A stretch of DNA of 64,000 nucleotides from Paenibacillus sp. PastM-3 (lineage in GTDB: Bacteria; Bacillota; Bacilli; Paenibacillales; Paenibacillaceae): positions 102,229 through 166,228 of the forward strand of contig NZ_JARXXP010000015.1 of the NCBI RefSeq assembly GCF_029893965.1, in the 5' to 3' direction. This document shows positions 35,795 through 43,845 of this stretch, piece after piece. Under the pieces are notes generated by a model. It was not told where the DNA came from. It ran no database searches and saw only the letters and a program-made list of their open reading frames with translations. The translations under genes were made by a program, and so were the position numbers. The stretch's first letter is position 1. Every line of letters begins with the position of its first letter.

Positions 35795-36751
35795 GTGAAA
35801 GTGCTGGTAGTTTATATTGATTTGATTTTCGCCGCCAATCTGCTGATCGACGGAGTGCTTATATGGCTGACCGCGTGGCAGATTAAAGTCAAGGTTTCCT
35901 GGTGGAGGCTGGCCCTCTCCGCTCTGGTCGGCGCGTTATATGTAGTGATGATGTTTGTGCCGGAGCTGTCTTTTCTTTATACCTTTCTGATTAAGTTCGG
36001 ATTGTCCGTGCTGATGCTGCTGATAGCCTTCGGGTATAACAGCCTGCAGCGCTTTCTGCGTGCATTGGGAGCGTTTTATGTCATCAATTTCGCGGCGGCC
36101 GGCGGCATACTGGGCATTCACTACCTGCTGCAGAGCTCCGGGGATATCTGGAACGGTATTCTGTTTACAAGTACAGGGGGCCAAGCCCACCGGCTGAAAA
36201 TCGGTTTCTGGTTCGTGCTTGGAGTGCTACCGGCGGTACTGCTGCTCTTTAAGCTATTCCACTCCTCACAGGTCCGCAGGGAGCAACTGGACTCCTACAT
36301 CGGTGAAGTCACTGTGGAAATTGAGGGTATCAGCGTCAGCTGTCCCGGACTGCTTGATACAGGCAACCGGCTAAATGATCCTCTGACCCGGATTCCGGTC
36401 ATGGTGATGGAGGCTTCACTGTGGGAAGGACATCTGCCCGACTCCTGGAAAGGAAAGCTGACACAAATGGGCGCAGACCAGCTTCTGCTGGAAACGGACG
36501 GGCAGTCTTTTGCATGGCAGGACCGGATGCGGCTGGTACCGTACCGTGGCATTAACCGCGGGGCGGCATTCATGCTCGCACTGAAGCCGGACCTGGTGAA
36601 GATAAAGCTTGGTGAGGAGATCTTCTGCAGTAAAAGAGTGCTCATCGGGCTGGATGGCGGGACACTGTCGGGAGACGGCGCGTACCGGGCGGTCATACAT
36701 CCTGACCTGGCCCAAAGAGAGCACGCGGCTGAAGCTGCAGTGCCTTGCTGA
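35795..36751 (+). CDS. spoIIGA: Sigma-E processing peptidase SpoIIGA
   Basis: 318 aa. Five predicted N-terminal membrane helices (to about residue 155), then an aspartic-protease-like domain with the active-site motif LLDTGNRLNDPLT (Asp188). It cleaves the pro-sequence of SigE in the mother cell after the forespore signal SpoIIR. GTG start; a second GTG at 35801 is possible. SigE follows, as in the spoIIG operon. Confidence 0.93.
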   Translation: MKVLVVYIDLIFAANLLIDGVLIWLTAWQIKVKVSWWRLALSALVGALYVVMMFVPELSFLYTFLIKFGLSVLMLLIAFGYNSLQRFLRALGAFYVINFAAAGGILGIHYLLQSSGDIWNGILFTSTGGQAHRLKIGFWFVLGVLPAVLLLFKLFHSSQVRREQLDSYIGEVTVEIEGISVSCPGLLDTGNRLNDPLTRIPVMVMEASLWEGHLPDSWKGKLTQMGADQLLLETDGQSFAWQDRMRLVPYRGINRGAAFMLALKPDLVKIKLGEEIFCSKRVLIGLDGGTLSGDGAYRAVIHPDLAQREHAAEAAVPC

Positions 36752-36754
36752 AAA

Positions 36755-36850
36755 GATAAGAATGTGTAAATTTGAGGTTACACATGATTCTTATCTTTCT
36801 CACAGAACCGGATACCGTCCTGTTCAGGACGGCGAAGCCGTGTCTACTCG
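36755..36850 (+). repeat. Composite folded element, copy 1 (upstream of sigE)
   Basis: A long hairpin GATAAGAATGTGTAA / TTACACATGATTCTTATC (36755-36795) leads into TTTCTCACAGAA, then hairpins CCGTCCTG/CAGGACGG and CGGC/GCCG, ending GCCGTGTCTACT. The same order of parts is found at 47107-47202. Downstream, 36852-36892 forms another stem (TTACCC...GGGTAA). The first hairpin could also be a terminator inside the spoIIG operon. Confidence 0.6.
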
Positions 36851-36916
36851 GATTACCCCAAGAGGATGGTTAAGGACATCCAGGGTAACTGAGCACTTCT
36901 TGGAGGAGGAACAATA

Positions 36917-37636
36917 ATGGTCAAATGGAAGCTTGCGCTGCAGCTGCAGTACTATCGGATGCTGTTTCTGCTGGGGCTGAAAAGCCAGGAAATTTATTAT
37001 ATCGGGGGAAGTGAAGCTCTGCCTCCGCCCTTGACAAGGGAAGAAGAGGAATACCTGCTGCAAAGGCTGTCGACAGGTGACGCTGCGGTGAGGGCTATGC
37101 TGATTGAGCGCAACCTGCGGCTGGTTGTCTACATCGCCCGCAAATTCGAGAACACAGGCATCAACATCGAGGATCTGGTCTCCATTGGCGCCATTGGCCT
37201 GATCAAGGCCGTTAACACGTTCGATCCCGACAAGAAAATCAAGCTGGCCACTTATGCCTCGCGCTGCATCGAGAATGAGATTCTGATGTATCTGCGGCGC
37301 AACAGCAAGACACGCAGTGAGGTATCCTTTGATGAGCCGCTGAATATTGACTGGGACGGAAATGAGCTGCTTCTGTCAGATGTGCTGGGAACGGAAAATG
37401 ACACCATTTACCGCAATATAGAGGAGCAGGTGGACCGCAAGCTGCTGCAGAAGGCGCTGGAAAAGCTGAGCGAACGGGAGCGGCTGATAATGGAGCTGCG
37501 GTTTGGGCTGCGCGGCGGAGAGGAAAAGACGCAGAAGGATGTTGCCGACCTGCTTGGAATCTCGCAATCTTATATCTCGCGGCTGGAAAAGAGAATCATC
37601 AAGCGGCTGCGCAAGGAATTCAACAAGATGGTGTGA
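36917..37636 (+). CDS. sigE: Sporulation sigma factor SigE (pro-form)
   Basis: 239 aa mother-cell sigma factor. The N-terminal pro-sequence (MVKWKLALQLQYYRMLFLLG and on to about residue 28) ends near IYYIGGSEALPPPL, where SpoIIGA cuts. Region 2 has RNLRLVVYIARKFENTGINIEDLVSIGAIGLIKAV, and region 4 TQKDVADLLGISQSYISRLEKRI. ATG with GGAGGAGG upstream. It lies 165 bases after spoIIGA, separated by a folded element. Confidence 0.96.
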   Translation: MVKWKLALQLQYYRMLFLLGLKSQEIYYIGGSEALPPPLTREEEEYLLQRLSTGDAAVRAMLIERNLRLVVYIARKFENTGINIEDLVSIGAIGLIKAVNTFDPDKKIKLATYASRCIENEILMYLRRNSKTRSEVSFDEPLNIDWDGNELLLSDVLGTENDTIYRNIEEQVDRKLLQKALEKLSERERLIMELRFGLRGGEEKTQKDVADLLGISQSYISRLEKRIIKRLRKEFNKMV

Positions 37637-37712
37637 GCAAAAAACCAAGGAATAAAATGCCGGACCGGGGAGATAATGTACAGTAATGTTTCTCCTTGGG
37701 AGGTAAATCATC

Positions 37713-38495
37713 ATGACCCGAAACAAAGTCGAGATTTGCGGAGTGGATACTTCCAAGCTGCCCGTTCTGACGAACGTGGAAATGCGGGAGCTGTTCACTT
37801 CGCTGCAGCAGCAGGGCGAGCGATCCGCCAGAGAGAAATTGGTTAACGGTAACCTTAGACTCGTTCTTAGTGTTATTCAAAGGTTCAACAATCGGGGAGA
37901 GTTCGTAGACGATCTGTTCCAGGTAGGCTGCATCGGTCTGATGAAAGCCATCGATAATTTTGATTTATCGCAAAATGTGAAGTTCTCCACCTATGCGGTT
38001 CCGATGATTATCGGAGAAATCCGCAGGTATCTCAGAGACAACAATCCGATCAGAGTCTCGCGTTCGCTGCGGGATATCGCCTACAAAGCACTTCAGGTCC
38101 GTGACAGCCTGACCAACCAGAATTCGCGGGAGCCGACGATTTTTGAAATCTCCCAGGCGCTTGGCGTTCCGAAAGAGGATGTTGTATTCGCACTGGATGC
38201 CATCCAGGACCCCGTTTCTTTGTTTGAGCCAATCTACCATGACGGCGGAGATCCGATCTATGTGATGGACCAGATCAGCGACGACAAAAACAAGGATGTC
38301 TCGTGGATTGAGGAAATTGCCCTGCGTGAAGCGATGCGGAAGCTGGGCCAGCGCGAGAAGCGGATTCTGTCCATGCGTTTCTTCGAAGGGAAAACCCAGA
38401 TGGAGGTGGCGGATGAAATCGGCATTTCACAGGCCCAGGTTTCGAGGCTTGAGAAGTCGGCCATCCAGCAGATGCAGAAGCATGTGAAGTCTTAA
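37713..38495 (+). CDS. sigG: Sporulation sigma factor SigG
   Basis: 260 aa late forespore sigma factor. It starts MTRNKVEICGVDTSKLPVLT, the SpoIIIG N-terminus with the CsfB/SpoIIAB-contact region. Region 2 is LRLVLSVIQRFNNRGEFVDDLFQVGCIGLMKAIDNF, region 3 SRSLRDIAYKALQVRD, region 4 MEVADEIGISQAQVSRLEKSAI. The gap before it holds GGAATAAAA and GGGGAGATAATG, loosely like SigF/SigG boxes but badly spaced. A terminator follows. Confidence 0.96.
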   Translation: MTRNKVEICGVDTSKLPVLTNVEMRELFTSLQQQGERSAREKLVNGNLRLVLSVIQRFNNRGEFVDDLFQVGCIGLMKAIDNFDLSQNVKFSTYAVPMIIGEIRRYLRDNNPIRVSRSLRDIAYKALQVRDSLTNQNSREPTIFEISQALGVPKEDVVFALDAIQDPVSLFEPIYHDGGDPIYVMDQISDDKNKDVSWIEEIALREAMRKLGQREKRILSMRFFEGKTQMEVADEIGISQAQVSRLEKSAIQQMQKHVKS

Positions 38496-38514
38496 AGCTG
38501 ACGATAAAAAGCAG

Positions 38515-38554
38515 GGGTATCCATAAGGCGTGTTCAGCCGGCGGATACCCTTTT
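38515..38554 (+). terminator. Terminator after sigG
   Basis: The stem GGGTATCC / GGATACCC (38515-38522, 38543-38550) is followed by TTTT. Confidence 0.75.
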
Positions 38555-38650
38555 GTATGTTATGCAGCAGCTTCTGTAATTATTTCTGCATGTTGCCAAG
38601 CCTGAAGGACATATAATCAGCTATAGGTCTGATTGTACAGGAGTGGTGGG

Positions 38651-38995
38651 ATGAACGAGGATTCCTTTAATTCAGGAAAAAAAATGAAAATTTCCGATTT
38701 TCAGACAAAGGATGTCATCAATATCGTAGATGGAAAACGGCTCGGACAGATCAGCGATCTGGAGCTGGACCTGCGCCGGGGAGTGATCGATGCGGTCGTT
38801 GTGCCGGGCTTCAGCCGCTTTATGGGGCTGTTTGGAGGCGGCAGTGATCTGATTATCCCCTGGCGGAATATCGTCAAGATCGGTGCGGACGTTGTGCTTG
38901 TCAAAATTGAAGAGGCCAGGCTGCCGCAGGGCCAGGAAGAGCGTGAAACGATGTATCTGGAGCGGGGGGACCGCAGCGAACGGCGCACTTATTAA
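38651..38995 (+). CDS. ylmC: PRC-barrel sporulation protein YlmC/YmxH
   Basis: 114 aa with a PRC-barrel domain: MKISDFQTKDVINIVDGKRLGQISDLELDLRRG, then SDLIIPWRNIVKIGADVVLV. YlmC/YmxH proteins are conserved in spore formers next to sigG; function unknown. The ATG at 38651 has AGGAG 7 bases upstream; the ATG at 38684 (MKISDFQ) would give the core family length and is the alternative. Confidence 0.85.
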   Translation: MNEDSFNSGKKMKISDFQTKDVINIVDGKRLGQISDLELDLRRGVIDAVVVPGFSRFMGLFGGGSDLIIPWRNIVKIGADVVLVKIEEARLPQGQEERETMYLERGDRSERRTY

Positions 38996-39121
38996 TCGGG
39001 TGCGTCTTTTTTAACCATTTGTGGTAAAGAGCTTTGGAAAGGATACACCTGCGCGAGCGTTTGAGCAAGCCTCGTAGACCTGGCCTCACATTGTAGGGTA
39101 CACTTAAGCAGAGGTGAGAGA

Positions 39122-39976
39122 ATGGAGCCGTTTATTCAAAGCAAAGGGCTGCCTGTGAAGCTGGAGCTGGAGCCATGGCAGGTGCATACAGAGATTACTG
39201 CCGGGTTCACAGGAAGAGCGGGCGGGGCCGGAAAGCCGCCGTATGACGGCTTTAACTGTGCTTTTCATGTTGGCGATGATCCGGAAGATGTGCTGAGCAA
39301 CCGGAGAATGCTTGCGGAGAGTCTGGGATTTAGCCTGTCTGACTGGACCTGCGGAGAGCAGACTCACGGAAAACATATAGCAGCCGTGACTGCTGAAGAC
39401 CGCGGACGCGGCAGCACGGACAGGGAGTCGGCATTTCCGTCTACGGACGGACTGGTGACCAATGTGCCGGGTGTGCTGCTTACTTCCTTTTATGCCGATT
39501 GTGTGCCTTTGTACTTTTATGATCCTGTGCGGCGTGCGGTTGGACTGGCTCATGCCGGATGGAAAGGCACCGTAGCGGAAATTGCCGGGGCGATGGTTGC
39601 AGCAATGTCCGGGATGTACGGAAGCCGGCCTGAGGAGATCATAGCGGCTATAGGCCCGTCAATCGGAGACTGCTGCTATGAGGTTGATGATTATGTCATG
39701 AATCATGTGCGCAAGCTTGAGCAGACATTGCCTGATCCGGCTTCATTGGAGGCTGCACCGCCGCTGTACAGCGTTTCGCAGAGTGATAAGGAGAAAAGTA
39801 TGCTGAACTTGAAAGAAATGAACCGACGCATTATGATTAAAGCAGGAATTTTGCCGACTCATATCGAATGTACAACATGGTGTACAAGCTGTAATCCTGA
39901 TGTGTTCTTTTCATACCGTAAGGAACAGGGAGTAACAGGAAGAATGACGAGCTGGATCGGAATAAAGGAGAGTTGA
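39122..39976 (+). CDS. pgeF: YlmD/YfiH purine nucleoside phosphorylase, PgeF family
   Basis: 284 aa multicopper-oxidoreductase-like fold (YfiH/LACC1). Motifs: FNCAFHVGDDPEDVLSNR, CGEQTHG (zinc His), TSFYADCVPLYFYDP, GLAHAGWKGTVAEIAG and GPSIGDCCYEV. Family members act on adenosine/inosine and, in E. coli, edit peptidoglycan precursors by removing misplaced serine. ATG with AGAGGTGAGAG upstream; its stop lies next to ylmE. Confidence 0.88.
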   Translation: MEPFIQSKGLPVKLELEPWQVHTEITAGFTGRAGGAGKPPYDGFNCAFHVGDDPEDVLSNRRMLAESLGFSLSDWTCGEQTHGKHIAAVTAEDRGRGSTDRESAFPSTDGLVTNVPGVLLTSFYADCVPLYFYDPVRRAVGLAHAGWKGTVAEIAGAMVAAMSGMYGSRPEEIIAAIGPSIGDCCYEVDDYVMNHVRKLEQTLPDPASLEAAPPLYSVSQSDKEKSMLNLKEMNRRIMIKAGILPTHIECTTWCTSCNPDVFFSYRKEQGVTGRMTSWIGIKES

Positions 39977-39978
39977 AG

Positions 39979-40680
39979 TTGGCTGTGTTGACACTGCAGG
40001 AAAGAATAGCCGCTGTAGAAGAACGTGTAGCACGGGCCTGCGCGGCAAGCGGCCGGGATGTAAATGACGTCAAGGTTATCGCAGTGACGAAATATGTATC
40101 GCTGAAGACGGTGGCGGAGGTTTTGGAGGCAGGCCTTGAGGAAATTGCCGAGAGCCGCTGGCAGGATGCCGAGCATAAATGGAACCTGCTTGGAGACAAA
40201 GGGACCTGGCATTTTATTGGTCATCTGCAGACCAATAAGGTTAAGGACGTTATCGGCAAATTTGAATATATACATTCATTAGACCGGCTGTCGCTGGCAC
40301 GGGAACTGCAGAAAAAAGCCGAAGCCGCCGGCATTGATGTGAAGGTATTTCTCCAGGTGAATATCTCCGGAGAAGATACGAAGTTTGGACTGCCGCCGGA
40401 GGCTGTGCCGGATTTCCTCCGGGAAATCGCTCCGCTGCACCGGATTAAAGTAGTCGGACTGATGACGATGGCACCACATGAAGAGGATCCGGAGCTTACC
40501 CGTCCGGTGTTCCGCGGACTGCGCGAGCTGCGTGATGAGCTGAATCTGCTGGCTTTGACACCTGAGCCTATACAAGAGCTGTCGATGGGAATGTCGAATG
40601 ATTTTGAAGTGGCGATAGAGGAAGGAGCCACCCGGGTGCGCCTGGGTACGGTATTAGTAGGTCACGAGGAGGGAGCTTGA
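39979..40680 (+). CDS. ylmE: YggS-family PLP-binding protein YlmE
   Basis: 233 aa PLP-homeostasis protein with an alanine-racemase-like TIM barrel and no known catalytic activity. Motifs: VKVIAVTKYVSLKTV (PLP Lys), WHFIGHLQTNKVKDVI, FLQVNISGEDTKFGL and ELSMGMSNDFEVAIEEGATRVRLGT. The TTG at 39979 has AAGGAG at proper distance; the TTG at 39973 is too close. Its stop and the sepF ATG share one base. Confidence 0.88.
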   Translation: MAVLTLQERIAAVEERVARACAASGRDVNDVKVIAVTKYVSLKTVAEVLEAGLEEIAESRWQDAEHKWNLLGDKGTWHFIGHLQTNKVKDVIGKFEYIHSLDRLSLARELQKKAEAAGIDVKVFLQVNISGEDTKFGLPPEAVPDFLREIAPLHRIKVVGLMTMAPHEEDPELTRPVFRGLRELRDELNLLALTPEPIQELSMGMSNDFEVAIEEGATRVRLGTVLVGHEEGA

Positions 40681-41123
40681 TGGGCGTGATGAACCGGTTT
40701 ATGAATTTTTTGGGCTTGCAGGAGGAAGAGGAAGTTGTTGAGCGGGAACAAATCACCCGCGATGAAGAGGAGTATGAGCCGGCCCCTGTAGAAAACCGCA
40801 AGAACCAGCGGGCTAACGTCGTCAGTATCCATTCGCAAAAAAATGTGAAGGTCGTACTGTATGAGCCCCGCTCTTATGAAGAGGCCCAGGAAATTGCCGA
40901 TCACCTGCGTTCCCACCGTACCGTTGTCATTAATCTGCAGCGTGTGCGCAACGACCAGGCGATGCGGATCATTGATTTTCTCAGCGGAACCGTTTATGCC
41001 CTGGGTGGAGGAATATCCAAGATTGGGGGCAATATATTTATGTGCACACCGGACACCGTTGAGATTCAGGGGTCGATTACAGAAATCCTGGGAGACGAAC
41101 AAGATTACAACAGAATGAGGTGA
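40680..41123 (+). CDS. sepF: Cell-division protein SepF
   Basis: 147 aa. N-terminal amphipathic membrane helix (MGVMNRFMNFLGLQ), acidic linker, then the SepF core KVVLYEPRSYEEAQEIADHLRSHRTVVINLQRV and FLSGTVYALGGGISKIGGNIFMCTPDTVEI. It bundles FtsZ filaments and anchors them to the membrane. ATG with GGAGGG 6 bases upstream. Confidence 0.93.
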   Translation: MGVMNRFMNFLGLQEEEEVVEREQITRDEEEYEPAPVENRKNQRANVVSIHSQKNVKVVLYEPRSYEEAQEIADHLRSHRTVVINLQRVRNDQAMRIIDFLSGTVYALGGGISKIGGNIFMCTPDTVEIQGSITEILGDEQDYNRMR

Positions 41124-41130
41124 ACAGGTT

Positions 41131-41400
41131 TTGAACGAAATATCTTCCATTATTAACATTCTATTTCAGATTTACTATTACATGATTATTATATACATTC
41201 TCATGTCCTGGCTGCCGAACCTGCGCGAAAATTTCATCGGCGAGCTGCTGGGCAAGCTTGTTGAACCTTACCTGAGCCCTTTCCGGCGCATTATTCCACC
41301 GCTGTTCGGGACGCTGGACATTTCCCCGATCATTGCACTGTTCGTATTGCGCTTTGCAGTAGTCGGTCTTCATTCCATCGTGGCAATGCTCTTCGGCTAG
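41131..41400 (+). CDS. ylmG: YggT-family membrane protein YlmG
   Basis: 89 aa with two membrane segments and the family motif VEPYLSPFRRIIPPLFGTLDISPIIALFVLR. Conserved in division clusters and chloroplast YlmG proteins, linked to nucleoid/septum placement. TTG start, GAGGTGAAC upstream. Confidence 0.88.
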   Translation: MNEISSIINILFQIYYYMIIIYILMSWLPNLRENFIGELLGKLVEPYLSPFRRIIPPLFGTLDISPIIALFVLRFAVVGLHSIVAMLFG

Positions 41401-41401
41401 C

Positions 41402-42187
41402 ATGATGAGAAATGAAATTTATGGGCATTTTCATCCTGACGAACGGCAGTTTGTGGATAAAGCCTGGGAATGGGTCAGCCATGCCGGGGATTATCATGAA
41501 GTGAAGCTGACAGAGTTCCTCGATCCCCGCCAGGGCTATATTCTGCAGACGCTCGTGAACCGTCATCCCGATGTGGAAGTTCGCTGGGAGGGCGGCTCTG
41601 AGAGCGCTGAACGGAGACGGGCGCTGGTTGCACCCGATTACCGTGATCTTTCTGAAGAAGATATGGAGCTGAAGGTGCTCAGTATCTCTTCAGGTGAACA
41701 GAAATTTCTCACCCTGGAGCATGGCGACTATATGGGCGCTATTCTGGGACTTGGGGTCAAAAGAGGAAAGATCGGCGATATACATGTGCTGGAGGACGGA
41801 TGCCATGTAGTAGTAGCATCAGACATCGCCGACTATCTGGCCATGAATCTGACCGGTGTGCACCGGGTTAATGTTACGACGGAGATCCTTCCTCTGTCAG
41901 AGCTGCGCAGCAGCAGTGTCAAGCTTGAAACAATGGACATTACAGTAGCCTCTTTACGGCTCGATGGAATTGCAGCGGACGTGACGCGGCTTAGCCGGAG
42001 CAAAATACTGGCTCCGATTAAAGCGGGACGCGTCCGGGTCAACTGGAAAGTGGAAGAGGATCCTTCCTGTGCGCTTAAGGATGGGGACATGATCTCCATC
42101 CAAGGATTTGGCCGGTTTAAGGTGCTGGAGATAGGCGGCCTGACGAAAAAAGACCGCTACCGGGTCAGGGTCGGTAAATTTGTCTAA
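41402..42187 (+). CDS. ylmH: RNA-binding S4-domain protein YlmH
   Basis: 261 aa. N-terminal YlmH domain (DERQFVDKAWEWV...LTEFLDPRQGYI) and a C-terminal S4 RNA-binding domain (about residues 183-245, LRLDGIAADVTRLSRSKILAPIKAGRVRVNWK). In B. subtilis YlmH acts in ribosome rescue. No clear Shine-Dalgarno precedes the ATG, which lies one base after the ylmG stop, suggesting reinitiation. Confidence 0.88.
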   Translation: MMRNEIYGHFHPDERQFVDKAWEWVSHAGDYHEVKLTEFLDPRQGYILQTLVNRHPDVEVRWEGGSESAERRRALVAPDYRDLSEEDMELKVLSISSGEQKFLTLEHGDYMGAILGLGVKRGKIGDIHVLEDGCHVVVASDIADYLAMNLTGVHRVNVTTEILPLSELRSSSVKLETMDITVASLRLDGIAADVTRLSRSKILAPIKAGRVRVNWKVEEDPSCALKDGDMISIQGFGRFKVLEIGGLTKKDRYRVRVGKFV

Positions 42188-42336
42188 AGCTCCGGCAGGA
42201 ATCTGCAGGCGCTTGTCGAAAATGATTATCTCTAGGGATTCGATTCTTATTGCAGTAAAGTTTTTTTCTTCTGCGTCACCGGGGCACAATAAAGTCCGGG
42301 GCGTGCAAGGTCCGAAATTTCCAGGAGGTGCACAGC

Positions 42337-42822
42337 ATGCCATTAACGCCACTCGATATACATAACAAGGAGTTCTCCCGGAGAATCCGTGGTTATGATG
42401 AGGACGAGGTCAATGAATTCCTTGATCAGGTCATCAAGGATTACGAAAGCGTCATTCGCGAAAATAAGGAGCTGCAGAACCAGCTTCTGTCCATTCAGGA
42501 GCGTCTCGATCATTTTGTGAACATTGAGGAAAGCTTATCCAAAACCATCATAGTCGCCCAGGAAGCGGCCGATGATGTAAAGAACAATTCCAAAAAGGAA
42601 TCTCAGCTGATCATCAAGGAAGCGGAAAAAAATGCCGACCGGATCATCAATGAGGCTTTGTCCAAATCCCGCAAGATCGCCATTGAGACGGAAGAGCTCC
42701 GCAAGCAGGCCTCCATTTACCGCACCCGGTTCCGGACACTGGTGGAAGCACAGCTGGAGCTGCTCTCCCAGGATGACTGGAATGCGCTTGAAAGCCGTGA
42801 GACCAGCGACAACCTGCTCTGA
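42337..42822 (+). CDS. divIVA: Cell-pole/division protein DivIVA
   Basis: 161 aa coiled-coil protein. It starts MPLTPLDIHNKEFSRRIRGYDEDEVNEFLDQV, the membrane-binding DivIVA N-domain, followed by coiled coils (about 28-60 and 75-145). It marks negative membrane curvature at poles and septa. The ATG at 42337 is 8 bases after AGGAGG; the GTG at 42328 is rejected. Confidence 0.95.
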   Translation: MPLTPLDIHNKEFSRRIRGYDEDEVNEFLDQVIKDYESVIRENKELQNQLLSIQERLDHFVNIEESLSKTIIVAQEAADDVKNNSKKESQLIIKEAEKNADRIINEALSKSRKIAIETEELRKQASIYRTRFRTLVEAQLELLSQDDWNALESRETSDNLL

Positions 42823-42889
42823 TTGTAATGTCCTGTATCGGGTAAACTGATTACGGATGGGGTTTTAAGACAGATAGGCGGCTGTACTG

Positions 42890-42918
42890 TTGACATTTTT
42901 TCTTAAAACGTCTATAAC
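42890..42918 (+). promoter_or_regulatory. SigA promoter of the ileS leader
   Basis: TTGACA and TATAAC are spaced by 17 bases, about 60 bases before the T-box stem I. Confidence 0.85.
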
Positions 42919-42974
42919 TAGAACATATCTGTGTAAAGTATATATGTATTCGATGACGGGACAAAGTACGATAA

Positions 42975-43250
42975 GGTTATGTTCTCCAGAGAGTCGGCGG
43001 TGCTGCGAGCCGATTGTTCAGGCCTTACCGGAAGATCTTCCCCTAGAAGCTGGGCCGAAGCGACTTCGTCGTGCGTAGGTTTATGCCGTCTGCCGGACGT
43101 TATCCCGGACCCGCATAGCAGCAGTATGTGCGGAACTGAGATTGTGCTGTATTCACTCCCCTTAAGGATGTGTGTCAGGCACAGAATTAGGGTGGTATCG
43201 CGAGCGTCGTCTCGCCCCTTTGGGGGCGGGGGGACGCTCCTTTTGTTGTG
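42975..43250 (+). promoter_or_regulatory. T-box leader of ileS
   Basis: tRNA-sensing riboswitch. Stem I begins with AGAGAGTCGGCGGTGCTGCG (42988-43007). A candidate isoleucine specifier ATC is at 43102-43104, before CCGG. The T-box sequence AATTAGGGTGGTATCGCG is at 43185-43202 (one base off the common GGTGGTACCGCG). The terminator stem GAGCGTC (43202-43208) / GACGCTC (43233-43239) has a T-rich tail. Uncharged tRNA-Ile should pair with the T-box bases and prevent termination. Confidence 0.92.
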
Positions 43251-43441
43251 TGGCGATCCCCCTAAATCCCCCTTCCGAAGGGGGACCCCAAGGGCTGGCC
43301 GCCCTCTGGACACCCGCAACAAGGGCTCCGAGTTTGGGGTTTACGGTGGCGGACGGGAAGGATTACTGCGGCGGGGGGAGCGGCCCTTCTTAGGCTCCCC
43401 TGACGGGGGCGCCTGCGGGGCCTTCACCTAAGGTCAAGGGC
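43251..43441 (+). other. GC-rich spacer downstream of the T-box
   Basis: Non-coding stretch with C/G runs forming hairpins (for example CCCCCTTCCGAAGGGGG at 43268-43284, and a second imperfect one near 43370-43410). No ORF here has a ribosome site; it looks like repetitive intergenic DNA. Confidence 0.5.
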
Positions 43442-43443
43442 AA

Positions 43444-43800
43444 GGCGTCCCGCCCAGCGCTGCCCTGCGGGATCGCGGGGCGGGTGCCCCACAAGATCAA
43501 AAGCACAAGCAAGCGGCGGCTGCGCCCCGCCGCCAAGGCGTCCCGCCCAGCGCTGCCCTACGGGATCGCGGGGCGGGTGCCCCACAAGATCAAAAGCACA
43601 AGCAAGCGGCGGCTGCGCTCCGCCGCCTAAGGCGTCCCGCCCAGCGCTGCCCTACGGGATCGCGGGGCGGGTGCCCCCACAAGATCAAAAGCAATGGCAC
43701 AAGCAAGCGGCGGCTGCGCCCCGCCGCCCAGGCGTCCCGCCCAGCGCTGCCCTACGGGATCGCGGGGCGGGTGCCCCCACAAGATCAAAGGCACAGGCAA
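43444..43800. repeat. Tandem repeats of 93-100 bases in the ileS leader
   Basis: GGCGTCCCGCCCAGCGCTGC recurs at 43444, 43537, 43631 and 43731, giving three full units and a partial fourth. Each unit has a CCCGCC.../...GGCGGG hairpin, an ACAAGATCAAA spacer and, except in the last, a GGCGG/CCGCC hairpin. They lie wholly between the T-box terminator and the ileS start. Confidence 0.92.
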
Positions 43801-43845
43801 AGCTTTTGGTTTCAAGATTACATCATTGAAAGGATTGACCCTCAA

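Noticed and set aside
37650..37679. SigF/SigG promoter for sigG
   Set aside because: GAATA and GGGGAGATA are present but only 12 bases apart, too short for the class; left uncalled.
42890..43431. Short ORFs across the ileS leader
   Set aside because: They overlap the promoter, T-box and terminator, whose signals are unmistakable.
43444..43800. CRISPR-like array
   Set aside because: Units repeat end to end over nearly their whole length, with no unique spacers and no cas genes; these are tandem repeats.
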